DNA of 64,000 nt from Pseudochrobactrum kiredjianiae (lineage in GTDB: Bacteria; Pseudomonadota; Alphaproteobacteria; Rhizobiales; Rhizobiaceae): NCBI RefSeq assembly GCF_030362795.1, contig NZ_JAUCBM010000003.1, forward strand, positions 186,001 through 250,000, read 5' to 3'. Positions 1 through 10,883 of this stretch are shown piece by piece. The position numbers and the translations under genes are program-made. The notes below the pieces were generated by a model. It was not told where the DNA came from. It made no database searches and worked only from the letters and a program-made list of their open reading frames with translations. Each line of letters begins with the position of its first letter. Position 1 is the first letter of the stretch.

Positions 1-1
1 C

Positions 2-295
2 TTTATGGGTGATACCGGTTCACTCGCGCTGGGTGGTATGCTCGGTGCGGTGGCGGTTGCAACCAAGCATGAAATCGTTCTCGCAATCATCGGCGGTCTG
101 TTCGTGATGGAAGCGCTGTCGGTTATTATTCAGGTTGGCTGGTTTAAAATGACCGGCAAACGCGTGTTCCTGATGGCACCGATCCACCACCATTTTGAGA
201 AAAAAGGCTGGACTGAAAGCCAGGTCGTTATCCGCTTCTGGATCATTGCGATTATTCTGGCAATGATCGGTCTTTCAACACTGAAACTGCGTTAA
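2..295 (+). CDS. mraY: MraY, phospho-N-acetylmuramoyl-pentapeptide transferase (3' end only)
   Basis: This is the last ~97 codons of the integral membrane enzyme that attaches phospho-MurNAc-pentapeptide to undecaprenyl phosphate, giving lipid I. The 5' part lies outside the window, so the ATG at base 5 is an internal methionine ([12 protein letters not shown] is a conserved MraY stretch). The histidine-rich loop [13 protein letters not shown] is diagnostic of the family and is followed by a last hydrophobic helix ending in STLKLR. It is the upstream neighbour of murD, as expected in a dcw cluster. A short hairpin (GCTGCCTG..CAGGCAGC, about 310-333) follows the stop but lacks a strong T-run, so transcription may continue into murD. 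Confidence 0.97.
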   Translation, partial: FMGDTGSLALGGMLGAVAVATKHEIVLAIIGGLFVMEALSVIIQVGWFKMTGKRVFLMAPIHHHFEKKGWTESQVVIRFWIIAIILAMIGLSTLKLR

Positions 296-421
296 AACTG
301 AGAACAGATGAGCTGCCTGCTAAACAGGCAGCTTCATTGTTTATAAAGGTGCCGGAGCGATAATCCGGCGAATATGTTTTTACAATATTGACTGAACGCA
401 TTGTCGACTGGCGGCCTGACC

Positions 422-1831
422 ATGATCCCAACCCTGACCCTTAAAGATAAGACTGTTGCGCTGTTTGGCCTTGGCGGCTCCGGTATTGCAACGGCAAAAG
501 CTATGATCGCCGGTGGTGTGAAGGTTGTGGCATGGGATGATAATCCGGACAGCGTTGCCCGTGCAGTCAGTGAGGGTATTACCACGCAGGATTTGCGTGG
601 CGCTGATTGGTCTGCTTTCAGCGCTTTTGTGCTTTCTCCCGGTGTGCCGCTGACGCATCCGCAGCCGCATTGGAGCGCTGAACTGGCGCATCAGCGCCAA
701 GTGCCGGTTATCGGCGATGTCGAGCTGTTCTGCCGTGAACGCAATGCAGCGCTTGCTGCAGGCGATGATGTACCGTTTATTGCCATTACGGGCACTAATG
801 GCAAATCCACAACGACAGCTCTGATTGCACATATTATCAAAGCGGCTGGGCGCGATATGCAGCTTGGCGGCAATATCGGCACGGCCGTGTTGTCGCTTGA
901 AGCACCGGCGGATGGTCGCAACTATGTAGTTGAATGTTCTTCCTATCAGATTGATCTGGCACCATCACTTAATCCTGCCGCAGGTATTTTGCTCAACCTG
1001 ACACCGGATCATCTGGATCGTCATGGCACAATGGAAAATTATGCCGCGATCAAAGAACGTCTGGTTGCCGGTAGTGATACAGCCATTGTTGCGGTGGATG
1101 ATGATTATTGCATTGCTATTGCAGAGCGTCTTGAAAAATCCGGCAAAAAACTGATCCGTTTCTCGAAAGATCAGGTGCTGGCAGAGGGCTTCTACGCACA
1201 AGGTACGGATATTTATCGTGCTGAGAATGGCAAGACTGAACTACTGTTGTCGCTGGACGGGATTGGCTCGCTGCGCGGTGCGCATAATGCACAAAATGCT
1301 TTGGCTGCCCTTATTGCCTGTCTGAGTGTTGGTCTGTCGCTGGATGATATTCGCGCAGGTCTGCGCAGCTTCCCCGGCCTTGCCCATCGTATGGAGCAGG
1401 TAGGGCATCAGGGCAAAACCCTGTTTATTAATGACTCCAAGGCAACCAATGCGGAAGCAACTGCTCCGGCGTTGTCGTCTTTCCCGAAGCTATACTGGAT
1501 TGCCGGTGGCCTGCCGAAAAGCGGTGGCATTGAAAGCCTGCGCGAGTTCTTCCCGCGTATTACCAAAGCCTATCTGATCGGTGAGGCCGCAGCACAATTT
1601 GCGGCAACGCTCGGGAATGATGTGCCATTTGAAATCAGCCATACGCTGGATGCTGCCATTGAACATGCGGCAAAGGATGCGGCACTGGATACAGCAGATG
1701 AGCCGGTGGTGTTGCTGTCTCCGGCTTGTGCCAGCTTTGACCAGTTTCCGAATTTTGAAAAACGCGGCGCGGCATTTCGCGATAAAGTCATGACGCTGCA
1801 GGGATTTGCACCAATAGGGAGAGCCGACTGA
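422..1831 (+). CDS. murD: MurD, UDP-N-acetylmuramoylalanine--D-glutamate ligase
   Basis: Cytoplasmic ATP-dependent ligase that adds D-glutamate to UDP-MurNAc-L-Ala. The N-terminal Rossmann-like domain shows [16 protein letters not shown] (about residues 13-28), the Mur ligase ATP loop is [12 protein letters not shown] (about 122-133), and the C-terminal domain carries the [10 protein letters not shown] motif and a late [12 protein letters not shown] motif. The length of 469 residues is normal. I chose the ATG at 422 because homologues begin MIP; a TTG 21 bases upstream would extend it by seven residues, and the ribosome-binding sequence is weak for both. The TGA stop overlaps the ftsW ATG, suggesting translational coupling. 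Confidence 0.97.
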   Translation: MIPTLTLKDKTVALFGLGGSGIATAKAMIAGGVKVVAWDDNPDSVARAVSEGITTQDLRGADWSAFSAFVLSPGVPLTHPQPHWSAELAHQRQVPVIGDVELFCRERNAALAAGDDVPFIAITGTNGKSTTTALIAHIIKAAGRDMQLGGNIGTAVLSLEAPADGRNYVVECSSYQIDLAPSLNPAAGILLNLTPDHLDRHGTMENYAAIKERLVAGSDTAIVAVDDDYCIAIAERLEKSGKKLIRFSKDQVLAEGFYAQGTDIYRAENGKTELLLSLDGIGSLRGAHNAQNALAALIACLSVGLSLDDIRAGLRSFPGLAHRMEQVGHQGKTLFINDSKATNAEATAPALSSFPKLYWIAGGLPKSGGIESLREFFPRITKAYLIGEAAAQFAATLGNDVPFEISHTLDAAIEHAAKDAALDTADEPVVLLSPACASFDQFPNFEKRGAAFRDKVMTLQGFAPIGRAD

Positions 1832-2982
1832 TGGTTAGCCGCGTAGACAGAGGCCCTGTCGCCAATTGGTGGTGGACGATTGACCGTTATTTTCTGGCTG
1901 CCTGTCTGGCGCTGATGGGGCTCGGCATCTTGCTGTCCTATGCAGCAAGTCCTGCGGTGGCGGAGCGTATTGGTCTCGATAGCTTTCACTTTGTAGAACG
2001 TCAGATATTTTTCATGATTCCTGCACTGATCGCGATGATCGGTACATCCTTTTTAAGTCGTCGCCTTGTTCGTCGGTTTGCTCTGATCCTGCTCGGGGTT
2101 TCCTTGCTTTTGATGGTGGCGGCGCTGTTTTTCGGTATTGAGGTCAAGGGTGCGCGGCGCTGGGTGTCGCTGGCGGGTGTTTCCATTCAGCCATCCGAGT
2201 TTATGAAGCCGGCCTTTGTGGTGATTTGCGCGTGGCTCTTCTCCGAGCAGGAACGCAATGGCGACATGCCGGGTAATCTGCTTGGTATGCTGTTGTTTGT
2301 TTTGGTGGCGGCCTTGTTGATGGCGCAGCCAGACTTTGGGCAGACCACGCTGACAGCCGTCAGCTGGGGCGCAATGTTCTTCCTCGCCGGTATGCCGTGG
2401 ATCTGGATTATTCTGCTTGGTGGTCTTGCCGGTGTCGGCGGCCTGAGCGCCTATTTGTTTTTCCCGCATGTGGCCGGTCGTATTGACCGCTTTATGACTG
2501 GTGAGGGTGACACGTTTCAGGTCGATAGCGGTCGTGAAGCGATTATCAGTGGTGGCTGGTTCGGGCAGGGGCCGGGCGAAGGTACCATCAAGCGCATTAT
2601 TCCCGACAGCCATACGGACTTTATTTTTTCTGTGGCTGCGGAAGAATACGGCATTATCCTGTGTATTCTGATTATGCTGCTGTTTGCTTTTATTGTTATC
2701 CGCGGGCTGGTTGTGGCGATGAAAGAACGGGATGCTTTTACCCGACTGGCAATCTCCGGTATTGTAATTTTGTTCGGCTTCCAGTCGATCATTAATATGG
2801 CGGTGAACCTGCATCTGATGCCTGCCAAGGGTATGACTTTGCCGTTTATTTCCTATGGTGGTTCGTCCTTGGTGGCGATTGCTGTAACTATGGGTTTCCT
2901 GCTGGCGCTGACACGACAAAATCCTGAGCGGAGAATGTCGGCCTCGCTGAAGGGGGCAGGCGAGCGTATTCCCGCGCTATAA
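1831..2982 (+). CDS. ftsW: FtsW, septal peptidoglycan polymerase (SEDS family)
   Basis: Multi-spanning inner-membrane protein of the SEDS family (383 residues) that polymerises lipid II at the septum with a partner class b PBP. About ten hydrophobic segments are evident. Family landmarks are [22 protein letters not shown] near residue 110, [10 protein letters not shown] near 164, and the C-terminal [11 protein letters not shown]. The gene starts on the last base of the murD stop codon. Its place between murD and murG separates it from RodA, the elongation paralogue. About 75 bases separate it from murG, with no clear terminator. Confidence 0.96.
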   Translation: MVSRVDRGPVANWWWTIDRYFLAACLALMGLGILLSYAASPAVAERIGLDSFHFVERQIFFMIPALIAMIGTSFLSRRLVRRFALILLGVSLLLMVAALFFGIEVKGARRWVSLAGVSIQPSEFMKPAFVVICAWLFSEQERNGDMPGNLLGMLLFVLVAALLMAQPDFGQTTLTAVSWGAMFFLAGMPWIWIILLGGLAGVGGLSAYLFFPHVAGRIDRFMTGEGDTFQVDSGREAIISGGWFGQGPGEGTIKRIIPDSHTDFIFSVAAEEYGIILCILIMLLFAFIVIRGLVVAMKERDAFTRLAISGIVILFGFQSIINMAVNLHLMPAKGMTLPFISYGGSSLVAIAVTMGFLLALTRQNPERRMSASLKGAGERIPAL

Positions 2983-3059
2983 ACTCTAAAATTATAATAC
3001 GAATTGCGCAGTTCCGCAGAATGATTATGCGGGACTGCACGCTAAAAAAGACAGATCGG

Positions 3060-4193
3060 ATGATGATGACAAAAGGTGTTATCGTTTTGGCAGCAGGCGG
3101 AACTGGCGGACATTTGTTTCCTGCCGAAGCGCTGGCGCATGAACTGACAAAAGATGGCTATGATGTGCATCTGGTAACCGATAAGCGCGCGCAGCGTTTT
3201 GTGTCTGGTTTCGATGAAAACCATGTGCATGTGGTGCGTTCCGCAACCATTGCCGGTAAAAATCCGATTGCATTGGCGAAAACGTTCTACAGCCTGTGGC
3301 AGGGTAATCTCGATTGCCGCAGATTGTTCCGTCGCTTAAAGCCAAAGTTGGTTGTCGGTTTTGGTGGCTATCCGACCTTGCCGCCGCTCTATGCGGCTTC
3401 GCGCATGGGTATTTCGACAATTATCCATGAGCAGAATGCAGTGATGGGACGTGCCAATAAAGGTTTGTCTGCCCGCGTGACAGCGATTGCCGGTGGCTTC
3501 TTGTCTGCGGATAGTGGTGTTCATGCAGCCAAGACTGTGCAGACCGGCAATCCGGTACGCCCGACTGTGCTGGCGCAGACCAATGTTGCCTATAAGCCTT
3601 CTGTGGAGCCCGATGTTTTCCGTTTTCTGGTTTTCGGCGGCAGTCAGGGTGCGCAATATTTTTCTACCGTTGTACCCGCCGCTATCGCTCTGCTTGAAAT
3701 TGACGAGCGTGAAAGACTGTTCGTTACCCAGCAGGCGCGACCGGAAGATGAAGTGATCTGCCGTAAAGCCTATGAAAAACTCGGCGTTAAGGCGCAGGTT
3801 GCACCATTCTTCGGTAATTTACCGGAGATGATGGCGCAGGCGCATTTTGTTTTGTCCCGCTCCGGTGCGTCGACTGTTTCTGAGATTGCGGCTATTGGCC
3901 GTCCGAGCTTGATGGTGCCGTTTCCATTTGCGCTTGATCACGATCAGGCAGCTAATGCTGAAGCGCTGGCAAAAGCCGGTGGTGGTGAAGTGATCCGCCA
4001 GTCTGAGTTGAAACCGGAAAAACTGGCGCAGGTTCTGATTGCTGCGCTGAATGAGCCACAAAGGCTGGCAGATATAGCTGCACGTGCAAAAAGTGCTGGT
4101 CATCCTGACGCAACACGGTTGCTTGCTGATCTTGTGGAGGCTATTGCAGCGGGATTGTCTGTTTCTGATTACAAAGAAGGAAAACGCGCATGA
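3060..4193 (+). CDS. murG: MurG, lipid II synthase (UDP-GlcNAc:lipid I GlcNAc transferase)
   Basis: Peripheral membrane glycosyltransferase (GT28, two Rossmann domains) that converts lipid I to lipid II on the cytoplasmic face. The N-terminal glycine-rich loop [16 protein letters not shown], the [11 protein letters not shown] motif and the [11 protein letters not shown] donor-domain loop are all present, along with [24 protein letters not shown] in the C-terminal half. There are three consecutive ATG codons at 3060, 3063 and 3066; any could be used and an upstream ATG at 3021 looks too long. The 3' end overlaps murC by four bases (ATGA). Confidence 0.97.
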   Translation: MMMTKGVIVLAAGGTGGHLFPAEALAHELTKDGYDVHLVTDKRAQRFVSGFDENHVHVVRSATIAGKNPIALAKTFYSLWQGNLDCRRLFRRLKPKLVVGFGGYPTLPPLYAASRMGISTIIHEQNAVMGRANKGLSARVTAIAGGFLSADSGVHAAKTVQTGNPVRPTVLAQTNVAYKPSVEPDVFRFLVFGGSQGAQYFSTVVPAAIALLEIDERERLFVTQQARPEDEVICRKAYEKLGVKAQVAPFFGNLPEMMAQAHFVLSRSGASTVSEIAAIGRPSLMVPFPFALDHDQAANAEALAKAGGGEVIRQSELKPEKLAQVLIAALNEPQRLADIAARAKSAGHPDATRLLADLVEAIAAGLSVSDYKEGKRA

Positions 4194-5596
4194 AAATGCC
4201 TCTGAATATTGGTCTGGTTCATTTTATCGGAATCGGCGGCATTGGCATGAGCGGCATTGCGGAAGTGCTGCATAATCTGGGCTATAAGGTTCAGGGTTCC
4301 GATCAGGCTGATGGTGCGAATGTGCAGCGTCTGCGTGATAAGGGCATTGAGGTTTTTGTCGGCCATAAAGCCGAGAACATCGGCAAGGCTGATGTGGTTG
4401 TGGTTTCCACAGCTATTCGTCCGAATAATCCGGAATTGGTTGAGGCGCGGGAAAATCTGCTGCCGATCGTGCGCCGTGCGGAAATGCTGGCCGAGTTGAT
4501 GCGCTTCCGTCAGGCGATTGCCATCGGCGGTACACATGGCAAGACCACCACGACCTCGATGGTTGCCACACTGCTCGAAGCCGGTCATCTTGACCCGACC
4601 GTTATCAATGGCGGTATCATCAATGCCTATGGCACCAATGCCCGTATGGGTGAGGGTGAGTGGATGGTGGTTGAGGCCGACGAGAGCGACGGTACTTTCC
4701 TGAAACTGCCTGCTGATATTGCGGTCATCACCAATATTGATCCTGAACATCTCGACCATTACGGTTCGTTCGACAATGTGCGGGCTGCTTTCCGTCAGTT
4801 TGTTGAGAATGTGCCTTTCTACGGTTTCGGCGTAATGTGTCTTGACCACCCTGAAGTGCAAGCACTGGTCAGCCGTATCGAAGACCGCCGCGTGATCACC
4901 TATGGTGAAAACCCGCAGGCCGATGTGCGCTTCTCCAATCATCATATGGATGGTGCGGTTTCTGTTTTCGATGTGGTTATCCGTGACCGCAAAGGTGAGA
5001 CTGTTGAAATTAAAGATCTGCGTCTGCCGATGCCAGGTCGTCACAATGTGTCCAATGCCACGGCGGCGATTGCCGTTGCTCATGAACTTGGCCTGACAGC
5101 CGATGATATCCGCAAAGGTCTGTCAGGCTTTGGTGGTGTGAAGCGCCGCTTTACCCATACCGGCTCGTGGAACGGTGCAGAGATTTTTGACGATTATGGT
5201 CATCATCCGGTTGAAATCAAAGCCGTGTTGAAAGCTGCCCGTGATGCTGCTTCGAGCCGCGTGATTGCCATTGCGCAGCCGCACCGCTTTACGCGTCTGG
5301 CGAGCCTGTTTGATGAATTCTCAACCTGCTTTAATGATGCCGATACTGTGCTGATCGCGCCGGTTTATACAGCCGGTGAAGATCCGATTGAAGGCGTGAC
5401 TTCGGAAACGCTGGTGAGCAAGATTAAGACCGCCGGTCATCGTGATGCGCGCTATCTGGAAAGTCCTGAGCAATTGCCTGAAATTATCAAAGGGCTGGCG
5501 CAGGAAGGCGATTTCGTGGTGTTCCTCGGCGCAGGCAATATCACGCAATGGGCTTATGCATTGCCTAAGCAGCTAGGCGGCACCAGCGCTGTCTGA
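4190..5596 (+). CDS. murC: MurC, UDP-N-acetylmuramate--L-alanine ligase
   Basis: Cytoplasmic ligase for the first amino acid of the stem peptide. The N-terminal [16 protein letters not shown] Rossmann loop, the ATP motif [13 protein letters not shown] (about residues 108-120), [27 protein letters not shown] and the C-terminal [10 protein letters not shown] are all in order; 468 residues is normal. The ATGA overlap with murG indicates coupling. The last 14 codons (about 5552-5596) are copied twice more downstream in a 58-bp tandem repeat, so alternative in-frame ends are preserved just outside the gene. Confidence 0.97.
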   Translation: MKMPLNIGLVHFIGIGGIGMSGIAEVLHNLGYKVQGSDQADGANVQRLRDKGIEVFVGHKAENIGKADVVVVSTAIRPNNPELVEARENLLPIVRRAEMLAELMRFRQAIAIGGTHGKTTTTSMVATLLEAGHLDPTVINGGIINAYGTNARMGEGEWMVVEADESDGTFLKLPADIAVITNIDPEHLDHYGSFDNVRAAFRQFVENVPFYGFGVMCLDHPEVQALVSRIEDRRVITYGENPQADVRFSNHHMDGAVSVFDVVIRDRKGETVEIKDLRLPMPGRHNVSNATAAIAVAHELGLTADDIRKGLSGFGGVKRRFTHTGSWNGAEIFDDYGHHPVEIKAVLKAARDAASSRVIAIAQPHRFTRLASLFDEFSTCFNDADTVLIAPVYTAGEDPIEGVTSETLVSKIKTAGHRDARYLESPEQLPEIIKGLAQEGDFVVFLGAGNITQWAYALPKQLGGTSAV

Positions 5597-5715
5597 GGCA
5601 ATGCGGGTGGCTTATGCACTGCCTAAGCAATTAGGTGGTACCAGCGCTGTCTGAGGCAATGCGGGTGGCTTATGCACTGCCTAAGCAATTAGGTGGTACA
5701 AGCGCTGCCTGAGAC
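5551..5715 (+). repeat. 58-bp tandem duplication of the murC 3' end (about 2.8 copies)
   Basis: Units start at 5551, 5609 and 5667. The first unit is the true murC terminus; each unit spells the same 14-residue tail [14 protein letters not shown] followed by TGA. Units 2 and 3 are nearly identical to one another, while unit 1 differs from them at several third-codon positions only (TTG/CTG, CAG/CAA, CTA/TTA, GGC/GGT). Because 58 is not a multiple of three, units 2 and 3 are not fused to murC and appear untranslated. Confidence 0.93.
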
Positions 5716-5869
5716 AATATGTGCGGTTAGCGCTGTTTCATTTACTTGGCAGGATTTGAGGAATAATGCCTTGATCCTGCCGTGTTTTTCCTGACCTTAT
5801 CCGAATTGTTATGACGCTTATGATCCGGAAAATTTGAAGTCCGGATTGATTTAAGAGAGATGAGTAGAA

Positions 5870-6835
5870 ATGGCTGTAAAGCTCGATGGTGAAGCGCTGC
5901 TCAAGCAGCTTGAAAAACCTCTGTCTGGTATTCGCGGACGTCTGACACCCAATTCCGGCATGGATAAGATCACATGGTTCCGCGCTGGCGGCCCTGCTGA
6001 AGTTCTGTTCCAGCCTGTTGATGAAGATGATCTGGCGGAATTCCTGAAAAATGTACCTGAAGAAATTCCGGTAATGACTGTCGGTATTGGCTCTAACCTA
6101 CTGGTGCGTGAGGGCGGTATTCCGGGCTTTGTGGTGCGTTTGTCTGCCAAAGGCTTTGGTGAGGTTGAATGTGTATCCGATACGCGTCTACGTGCTGGTA
6201 CGGCGACACCGGACAAGCGTGTGGCTGCAGCAGCGCTTGAGGCCGAAATTGCCGGTTTCCATTTTTATCACGGTATTCCGGGTGGTATCGGCGGCGCTTT
6301 GCGTATGAATGCCGGTGCGAATGGTGTTGAGACCTGTGAGCGCGTTATCGAAGTGCGCGCACTTGACCGCAAAGGCAATCTGCATGTACTGAACAATGCG
6401 GATATGGGCTATGCCTATCGTCATTGCTCCGCGCCGAAAGACTTTATCTTTACCTCAGCATTGTTTGAGGGGCCGCGAGGCGAAGCTGCAGCCATCCGCG
6501 TTGCAATGGATGAAGTGCAGAACCACCGCGAGACTGTGCAGCCGATCCGTGAAAAAACCGGTGGCTCCACTTTCAAAAATCCTGAGGGAACGTCCTCATG
6601 GAAAGAAATCGATAAAGCCGGTTGCCGTGGTCTGACCATTGGCGGCGCGCATATGTCGACCATGCACTGCAATTTCATGATCAATGGCGATAATGCCAGC
6701 GGTTATGATCTGGAACTGCTGGGCGAGACTGTACGCAATAAAGTACGTGCTAATTCCGGCATTAAACTGCACTGGGAAATTCGTCGTCTCGGCCAATTCT
6801 TAGAGGGTCGTGAAGTTACCGAGTTTTTGGATTAA
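5870..6835 (+). CDS. murB: MurB, UDP-N-acetylenolpyruvoylglucosamine reductase
   Basis: FAD-dependent cytoplasmic reductase that makes UDP-MurNAc using NADPH. The FAD-binding segment [16 protein letters not shown] (about residues 69-84), the [18 protein letters not shown] motif (about 135-152) and the catalytic-serine region [11 protein letters not shown] are present; 321 residues fits type II MurB of this order. The start is preceded by AGAGATGAGTAGAA, a usable Shine-Dalgarno. It lies about 270 bases after murC, behind the tandem repeat, and is followed by a hairpin terminator candidate, so the mur block may end here transcriptionally. Confidence 0.96.
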   Translation: MAVKLDGEALLKQLEKPLSGIRGRLTPNSGMDKITWFRAGGPAEVLFQPVDEDDLAEFLKNVPEEIPVMTVGIGSNLLVREGGIPGFVVRLSAKGFGEVECVSDTRLRAGTATPDKRVAAAALEAEIAGFHFYHGIPGGIGGALRMNAGANGVETCERVIEVRALDRKGNLHVLNNADMGYAYRHCSAPKDFIFTSALFEGPRGEAAAIRVAMDEVQNHRETVQPIREKTGGSTFKNPEGTSSWKEIDKAGCRGLTIGGAHMSTMHCNFMINGDNASGYDLELLGETVRNKVRANSGIKLHWEIRRLGQFLEGREVTEFLD

Positions 6836-6894
6836 TCATCCTGTATATTTTAGCCGTTGCCACCTAAACGGAAAGCTGCAGGCTATCTTTAACG

Positions 6895-6940
6895 TCACCG
6901 CTGTTTTCTCTGATCGGGGAGGGCAGCGGTGATTTGTTTT
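6895..6940 (+). terminator. Probable Rho-independent terminator after murB
   Basis: Perfect 9-bp arms TCACCGCTG and CAGCGGTGA with a loop of about 20 bases, followed by TTTGTTTTT. The loop is long, so efficiency is uncertain. Confidence 0.6.
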
Positions 6941-7379
6941 TATGGGGTTGAAATCATGGTTTTTGAGGTGATTTGCAGCTGTCAAGAGTTCTGACTTCAT
7001 GTTGTGCTAAAATAAATTTCCGCATTAACTAATTAACAAAAAATCTTAATAAATCAGTAGCTTCCGGCGAATCTGATTCGTATGTCATTTGCGTAATATT
7101 TTGTAAGGGCTTGCCATAGAATCAACTCTCTGATTCTTATAGTGAACAAGCGTTAGTGATTTGGGTCGGCAAGTTAATTTTGCCTTGGGGTTCTGCGGAA
7201 ATCTTCCGCTGGAGCGCTGTGTGATTGTCTGAGGTCAGAGGGGTTTCGGGTGGCGGTCATGGGGTATCTCAGGGATTATATTTAATGTGTTTGACGTATC
7301 TGAGTGATGCGTGCGGCTTTACTGAAGTGAGCCGGAGTTTTTTTGTTTTATGTGTATCAGCGTTGCTGGCAGAGGGGAC
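6941..7379 (+). other. Long intergenic region before ddl, AT-rich, likely promoter region
   Basis: No credible gene is seen. An AT-rich block at about 7024-7056 carries three TTAA tetramers. Further on are small hairpins: GGCAAGTTAATTTTGCC near 7168 and GCGGAAATCTTCCGC near 7195. Because a terminator candidate closes murB upstream, a promoter for ddl-ftsQ-ftsA probably lies here, but I cannot place -35 and -10 boxes with confidence. Confidence 0.4.
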
Positions 7380-8315
7380 ATGGTTAAAATGACAGGTAAA
7401 CATGTTGCTGTCTTGATGGGCGGATTTTCATCGGAGCGTCCGGTGAGTCTTTCTTCCGGTGCGGCTTGCGCCAAGGCTCTTGAAGAGCAAGGTTACCGTG
7501 TAACGCGTGTTGATGTTGGTCGTGATGTCGCCGCCGTTCTGGCTGAGTTGAAGCCTGATGTGGCTTTCAATGCTTTGCATGGTCCTTTTGGTGAAGATGG
7601 TGCCATTCAAGGTATTCTTGAATATCTGCAAATTCCTTACACACATTCCGGTGTGCTGGCGTCGGCGCTGGCTATGGATAAGGCGCGCGCCAAACTGGTT
7701 GCAGGTGCTGCCGGTGTGGCCATTGCGCCATCCCGCGTGATGAGCCGTTTCGATATTGGTAATGAACATCCGATGCAGCCGCCTTATGTGGTGAAGCCGG
7801 TGCGTGAAGGGTCGAGCTTCGGTGTCGTAATTGTGCGCGAAGGTCAGAGTGCCCCGCCGCAGATTCTCGGCTCCGATGAGTGGAAATATGGCGATGAAGT
7901 TATGGTCGAGCGCTATGTTGCCGGACGTGAACTGACCTGTGCCGTGATGGGTGATCGTGCTCTTGGGGTCTGTGAAATCATTCCGCTGGCACATTCTTTC
8001 TACGATTATGACTCAAAATATGCAGATGGTGGCTCCCGGCACGAATGTCCCGCGAAAATTTTACCGAATATTTACCAAAAAATACAAATAATGGCACTTC
8101 AGGCGCATCAGGCGGTCGGATGTCGCGGCGTGAGTCGTTCCGATTTCCGGTTTGATGAGAATGGCTCCGGTGATGGTGAGCTGATCTGGCTTGAAGTGAA
8201 TACGCAGCCGGGCATGACGCCGACCTCTCTGGTGCCGGATATTGCCAAGGCTGAAGGGTATTCATTCGGTGAGTTGTTGAGCTGGATGGTGGAGGATGCC
8301 TCGTGCATGCGTTAA
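7380..8315 (+). CDS. ddlB: D-alanine--D-alanine ligase (DdlB)
   Basis: ATP-grasp enzyme that joins two D-alanines for the stem-peptide terminus. The N-terminal [17 protein letters not shown] motif, the ATP-grasp segment [14 protein letters not shown], the glycine-rich [16 protein letters not shown], and the metal-binding [15 protein letters not shown] are visible; 311 residues is normal. I start at the ATG at 7380, which has GAGGGGAC just upstream and matches the family N-terminus; an ATG at 7350 would add ten residues. It overlaps ftsQ by 13 bases. Confidence 0.96.
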   Translation: MVKMTGKHVAVLMGGFSSERPVSLSSGAACAKALEEQGYRVTRVDVGRDVAAVLAELKPDVAFNALHGPFGEDGAIQGILEYLQIPYTHSGVLASALAMDKARAKLVAGAAGVAIAPSRVMSRFDIGNEHPMQPPYVVKPVREGSSFGVVIVREGQSAPPQILGSDEWKYGDEVMVERYVAGRELTCAVMGDRALGVCEIIPLAHSFYDYDSKYADGGSRHECPAKILPNIYQKIQIMALQAHQAVGCRGVSRSDFRFDENGSGDGELIWLEVNTQPGMTPTSLVPDIAKAEGYSFGELLSWMVEDASCMR

Positions 8316-9247
8316 AAACGAGATCTGACAGAAGTAATCATGATGCGATGATGTCTCGTACATCACTGTCGCATGGTGGTGCTTTTGTTCTTCCACGTTT
8401 TCTTCGTAAGCCGTTTCGTATTGCCTCGCGCCTGATTGGTGGCGGGGTGAATATACCTCGCTATGCCGGTACGCTGGGGCTGGTCAGCTTTTTGGGTGCT
8501 ACAGGCATCTACGGTATGGTTGTTGGCGATCATACCCACACTGTTGTTAAGGCGACGGCCTCCACTTTCGGTTTTGCAATCGAGAGAGTGAGCGTTGCCG
8601 GTAATAACGAAACCTCTGAAATCGATATTCTTGAAAAGCTCGGTCTGGATGGTGAAACATCCCTGATCGGTTTCAATGCCGATGAGGCGCGTCTGGCAAT
8701 TGAGACGCTGCCTTGGGTTGCCGGAGTTGAAATCCGCAAAGTCTATCCGGGTTCTGTTGTGGTCTCGTTGGAAGAGCGTAAGGCATTTGCGCTCTGGCAG
8801 AGCGGTCGTGACCTGCTGGTTGTCGATGAAGCCGGTAAGCCGATCGTACCACTGAATGGCTCGCGCTATGCTTCGCTGCCGCTTGTTGTCGGTGAAGGCG
8901 CTTCGAGCCGCGGTAAAGCTTTTATCGAAACTGTGGCAGCTTACCCTGATCTGGCTGCCAAAGTGCGTGCCTATGCGCGTGTTTCTGACCGCCGCTGGGA
9001 TTTGCTGTTTGATAATGGTGTACGGGTTTTGTTGCCGGAGCAGGACGTGAAGCGCGCTCTGGCCGAAGTTGAAACCCTGCAACGGACTAAAAATATTCTT
9101 GGTCGGGATATTCTCAGCCTTGATATGCGTCTGGACGATCGTGTGACTGTACAGCTCACACCGACCGGCATGGAAAGCCGTGAGAAAATGCTGAAAGACC
9201 GTGAAAAAGCTGCGAAAGCTGCCAAGGCAGCGGGTAGGCGCGTATGA
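8303..9247 (+). CDS. ftsQ: FtsQ, cell division protein
   Basis: Single-pass inner-membrane divisome protein, 314 residues. A cytoplasmic N-terminus is followed by one hydrophobic segment (about residues 52-73, [18 protein letters not shown]), then a POTRA domain (about 92-165) with the typical [15 protein letters not shown] and [17 protein letters not shown] motifs, then the FtsQ beta domain. The start is GTG with GGTGGAGG nine bases upstream, lying within the end of ddlB. The stop overlaps the ftsA ATG (ATGA). The C-terminal tail is lysine/alanine rich. Confidence 0.95.
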   Translation: MHALKTRSDRSNHDAMMSRTSLSHGGAFVLPRFLRKPFRIASRLIGGGVNIPRYAGTLGLVSFLGATGIYGMVVGDHTHTVVKATASTFGFAIERVSVAGNNETSEIDILEKLGLDGETSLIGFNADEARLAIETLPWVAGVEIRKVYPGSVVVSLEERKAFALWQSGRDLLVVDEAGKPIVPLNGSRYASLPLVVGEGASSRGKAFIETVAAYPDLAAKVRAYARVSDRRWDLLFDNGVRVLLPEQDVKRALAEVETLQRTKNILGRDILSLDMRLDDRVTVQLTPTGMESREKMLKDREKAAKAAKAAGRRV

Positions 9248-10566
9248 GTATCTGGTCTTCAAAAAACACTTCCGGTTCCGCATCTTCAGGTCGCCGCACG
9301 CGGCTTTTGACTGTGCTTGATGTTGGTTCCTCCAAAGTTTCCTGCGTGATTGCCCGTTTGCGTCCGCGCGATGAGAGTGCATTCCTGCCAGGACGCACCC
9401 ATCGAATGGATGTGCTGGGTATCGGCTATCAGAAATCACGCGGTGTTAAGTCCGGTGTCGTGATTGATCTGGATGCTGCCGAACAGTCAATCCGTCTGGC
9501 GGTTGATGCGGCGGAGCGTATGGCCGGTCTAACAGTTGAATCGCTGATCGTGAATATTTCTTCCGGTCGCCTGAAAAGCGAAACCTTCAATGCCAGCATT
9601 GATCTGGGCGGCCACGAAGTCGAAAAAACCGATATTCGTCGTGTGCTTGCTGCCGGTGCGAAACAGGCATTGCAGGCTGAGCGTCATTTGGTTCATTCTT
9701 TGCCGATTGGTTACACGCTGGACAGCGAACGCGGCATTCGCGATCCACTGGGCATGCTCGGTGATACGCTCGGCGTTGATATGCATGTGCTGACTGCGGA
9801 TAGTGCACCTTTGCGCAATCTGGAGCTCTGCATTAACCGTTGCCATCTCTCTGTAGAAGCGATTGTTGCCACGCCTTATGCAAGCGGTCTGGCGGCTCTG
9901 GTAGATGACGAAGCGGAAATGGGCGCGGCCTGCATTGATATGGGCGGCGGTACCACAACGATTTCCGTATTCTCGGAAGGCAAATTTATCCATGCAGACG
10001 CCATTGCCATTGGCGGTATGCATGTAACAATGGACGTGGCGCGCGGGTTCTCCACCCGTATGGAAGATGCTGAACGTCTCAAGGTTATGTATGGCTCGGC
10101 GCTGCCAAGCGCTGCCGATGACCGTGACATGATCAGCGTGCCGCCGATTGGCGACGACGACCGTGATGTGCCGAACCAGTATCCGCGTTCTGTTCTGACC
10201 CGTATCATTCGTGCCCGTGTTGAAGAAACACTGGAGCTGGTTCGTGACCGGCTCAATGCTTCGGGTCTGGGACATATTGTCGGTAAACGTGTTGTGCTGA
10301 CAGGTGGCGCGAGCCAGCTGACCGGTATGCCGGAAGTTGCACGCCGTATTCTGGCGCGCAATGTCCGCATCGGACGGCCGTTAGGAATTGCGGGATTGCC
10401 GGAAGCTGCTAAGGGCTCCGCTTTCTCGGCAACAGTGGGCCTGCTGATTTATCCGCAGGTTGCAGGTATTGAGGAACGCTCGGTTCGGGCTGCTTCCGGC
10501 GGACGCCTTATAGGGTCCGGCGGTCGTATCTCACGGGTTGGCCAATGGCTGAAAACAAGTTTCTGA
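9244..10566 (+). CDS. ftsA: FtsA, actin-like cell division protein
   Basis: Actin/HSP70-fold ATPase that tethers FtsZ to the membrane and signals to the septal synthases; 440 residues. The phosphate-1 motif VLDVGSSKVSCVIA (about residues 25-38), the phosphate-2 region CIDMGGGTTTISVF, the adenosine motif VVLTGGASQLTGMPE and the SHS2 domain region are all visible. The end, GRISRVGQWLKTSF, fits the amphipathic membrane-targeting helix. It is coupled to ftsQ by a four-base overlap and followed by a 317-base gap before ftsZ. Confidence 0.96.
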   Translation: MSIWSSKNTSGSASSGRRTRLLTVLDVGSSKVSCVIARLRPRDESAFLPGRTHRMDVLGIGYQKSRGVKSGVVIDLDAAEQSIRLAVDAAERMAGLTVESLIVNISSGRLKSETFNASIDLGGHEVEKTDIRRVLAAGAKQALQAERHLVHSLPIGYTLDSERGIRDPLGMLGDTLGVDMHVLTADSAPLRNLELCINRCHLSVEAIVATPYASGLAALVDDEAEMGAACIDMGGGTTTISVFSEGKFIHADAIAIGGMHVTMDVARGFSTRMEDAERLKVMYGSALPSAADDRDMISVPPIGDDDRDVPNQYPRSVLTRIIRARVEETLELVRDRLNASGLGHIVGKRVVLTGGASQLTGMPEVARRILARNVRIGRPLGIAGLPEAAKGSAFSATVGLLIYPQVAGIEERSVRAASGGRLIGSGGRISRVGQWLKTSF

Positions 10567-10883
10567 TCAGGGCAATATGCTCTGATCTTCTGTAAATGCG
10601 CACATCTTATCCGAAAACCGTAACACTTTTCGGGATGTGCTTTTAAGAAAGAAGCGCGGCTTTCCTGAGGAGTGAAATTGAAGGAAAGCAGTTTTGAAAC
10701 AAGGGTTTGAGATTTTTCATTTCTGACCCGATTACACTCTGGGCTTTTTGCCAAATCATGGTAAATGACCAGATAATTTCAAAATGCAAACGCGGTTCCT
10801 TTCAGGGTAAATGCGTACAAAAAAACAAATCAGAATACGGCACCGCGGCGGCGAAGCGGTGAAAGGCAAAAGGAACGAAACTG
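10567..10883 (+). promoter_or_regulatory. Intergenic region upstream of ftsZ with half a dispersed repeat
   Basis: The first part (about 10593-10647) reads like one half of the dispersed palindromic repeat seen near 63604-63708: both share CATCTT.TCCGAAAACCG and TTTTCGGGATG. The rest holds no gene. ftsZ most likely has its own promoter here, since alphaproteobacterial ftsZ is separately regulated, but no motif is clear enough to name. The sequence ATGGTAAA at about 10758 is one mismatch from a CtrA half-site ATGGTTAA, which is only suggestive. Confidence 0.4.

Noticed and set aside
2053-2919. A 288-codon minus-strand frame opposite ftsW
   Set aside because: Gln/His/Asn-rich antisense of membrane helices; ftsW is certain.
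7024-7056. A CtrA binding site in the murB-ddl spacer
   Set aside because: The TTAA tetramers are spaced four and nine bases apart, not the seven of the consensus, so I do not list it as a site.
8363-9439. A 358-codon minus-strand frame opposite ftsQ/ftsA
   Set aside because: It spans two well-supported genes in antisense and has no domain pattern.
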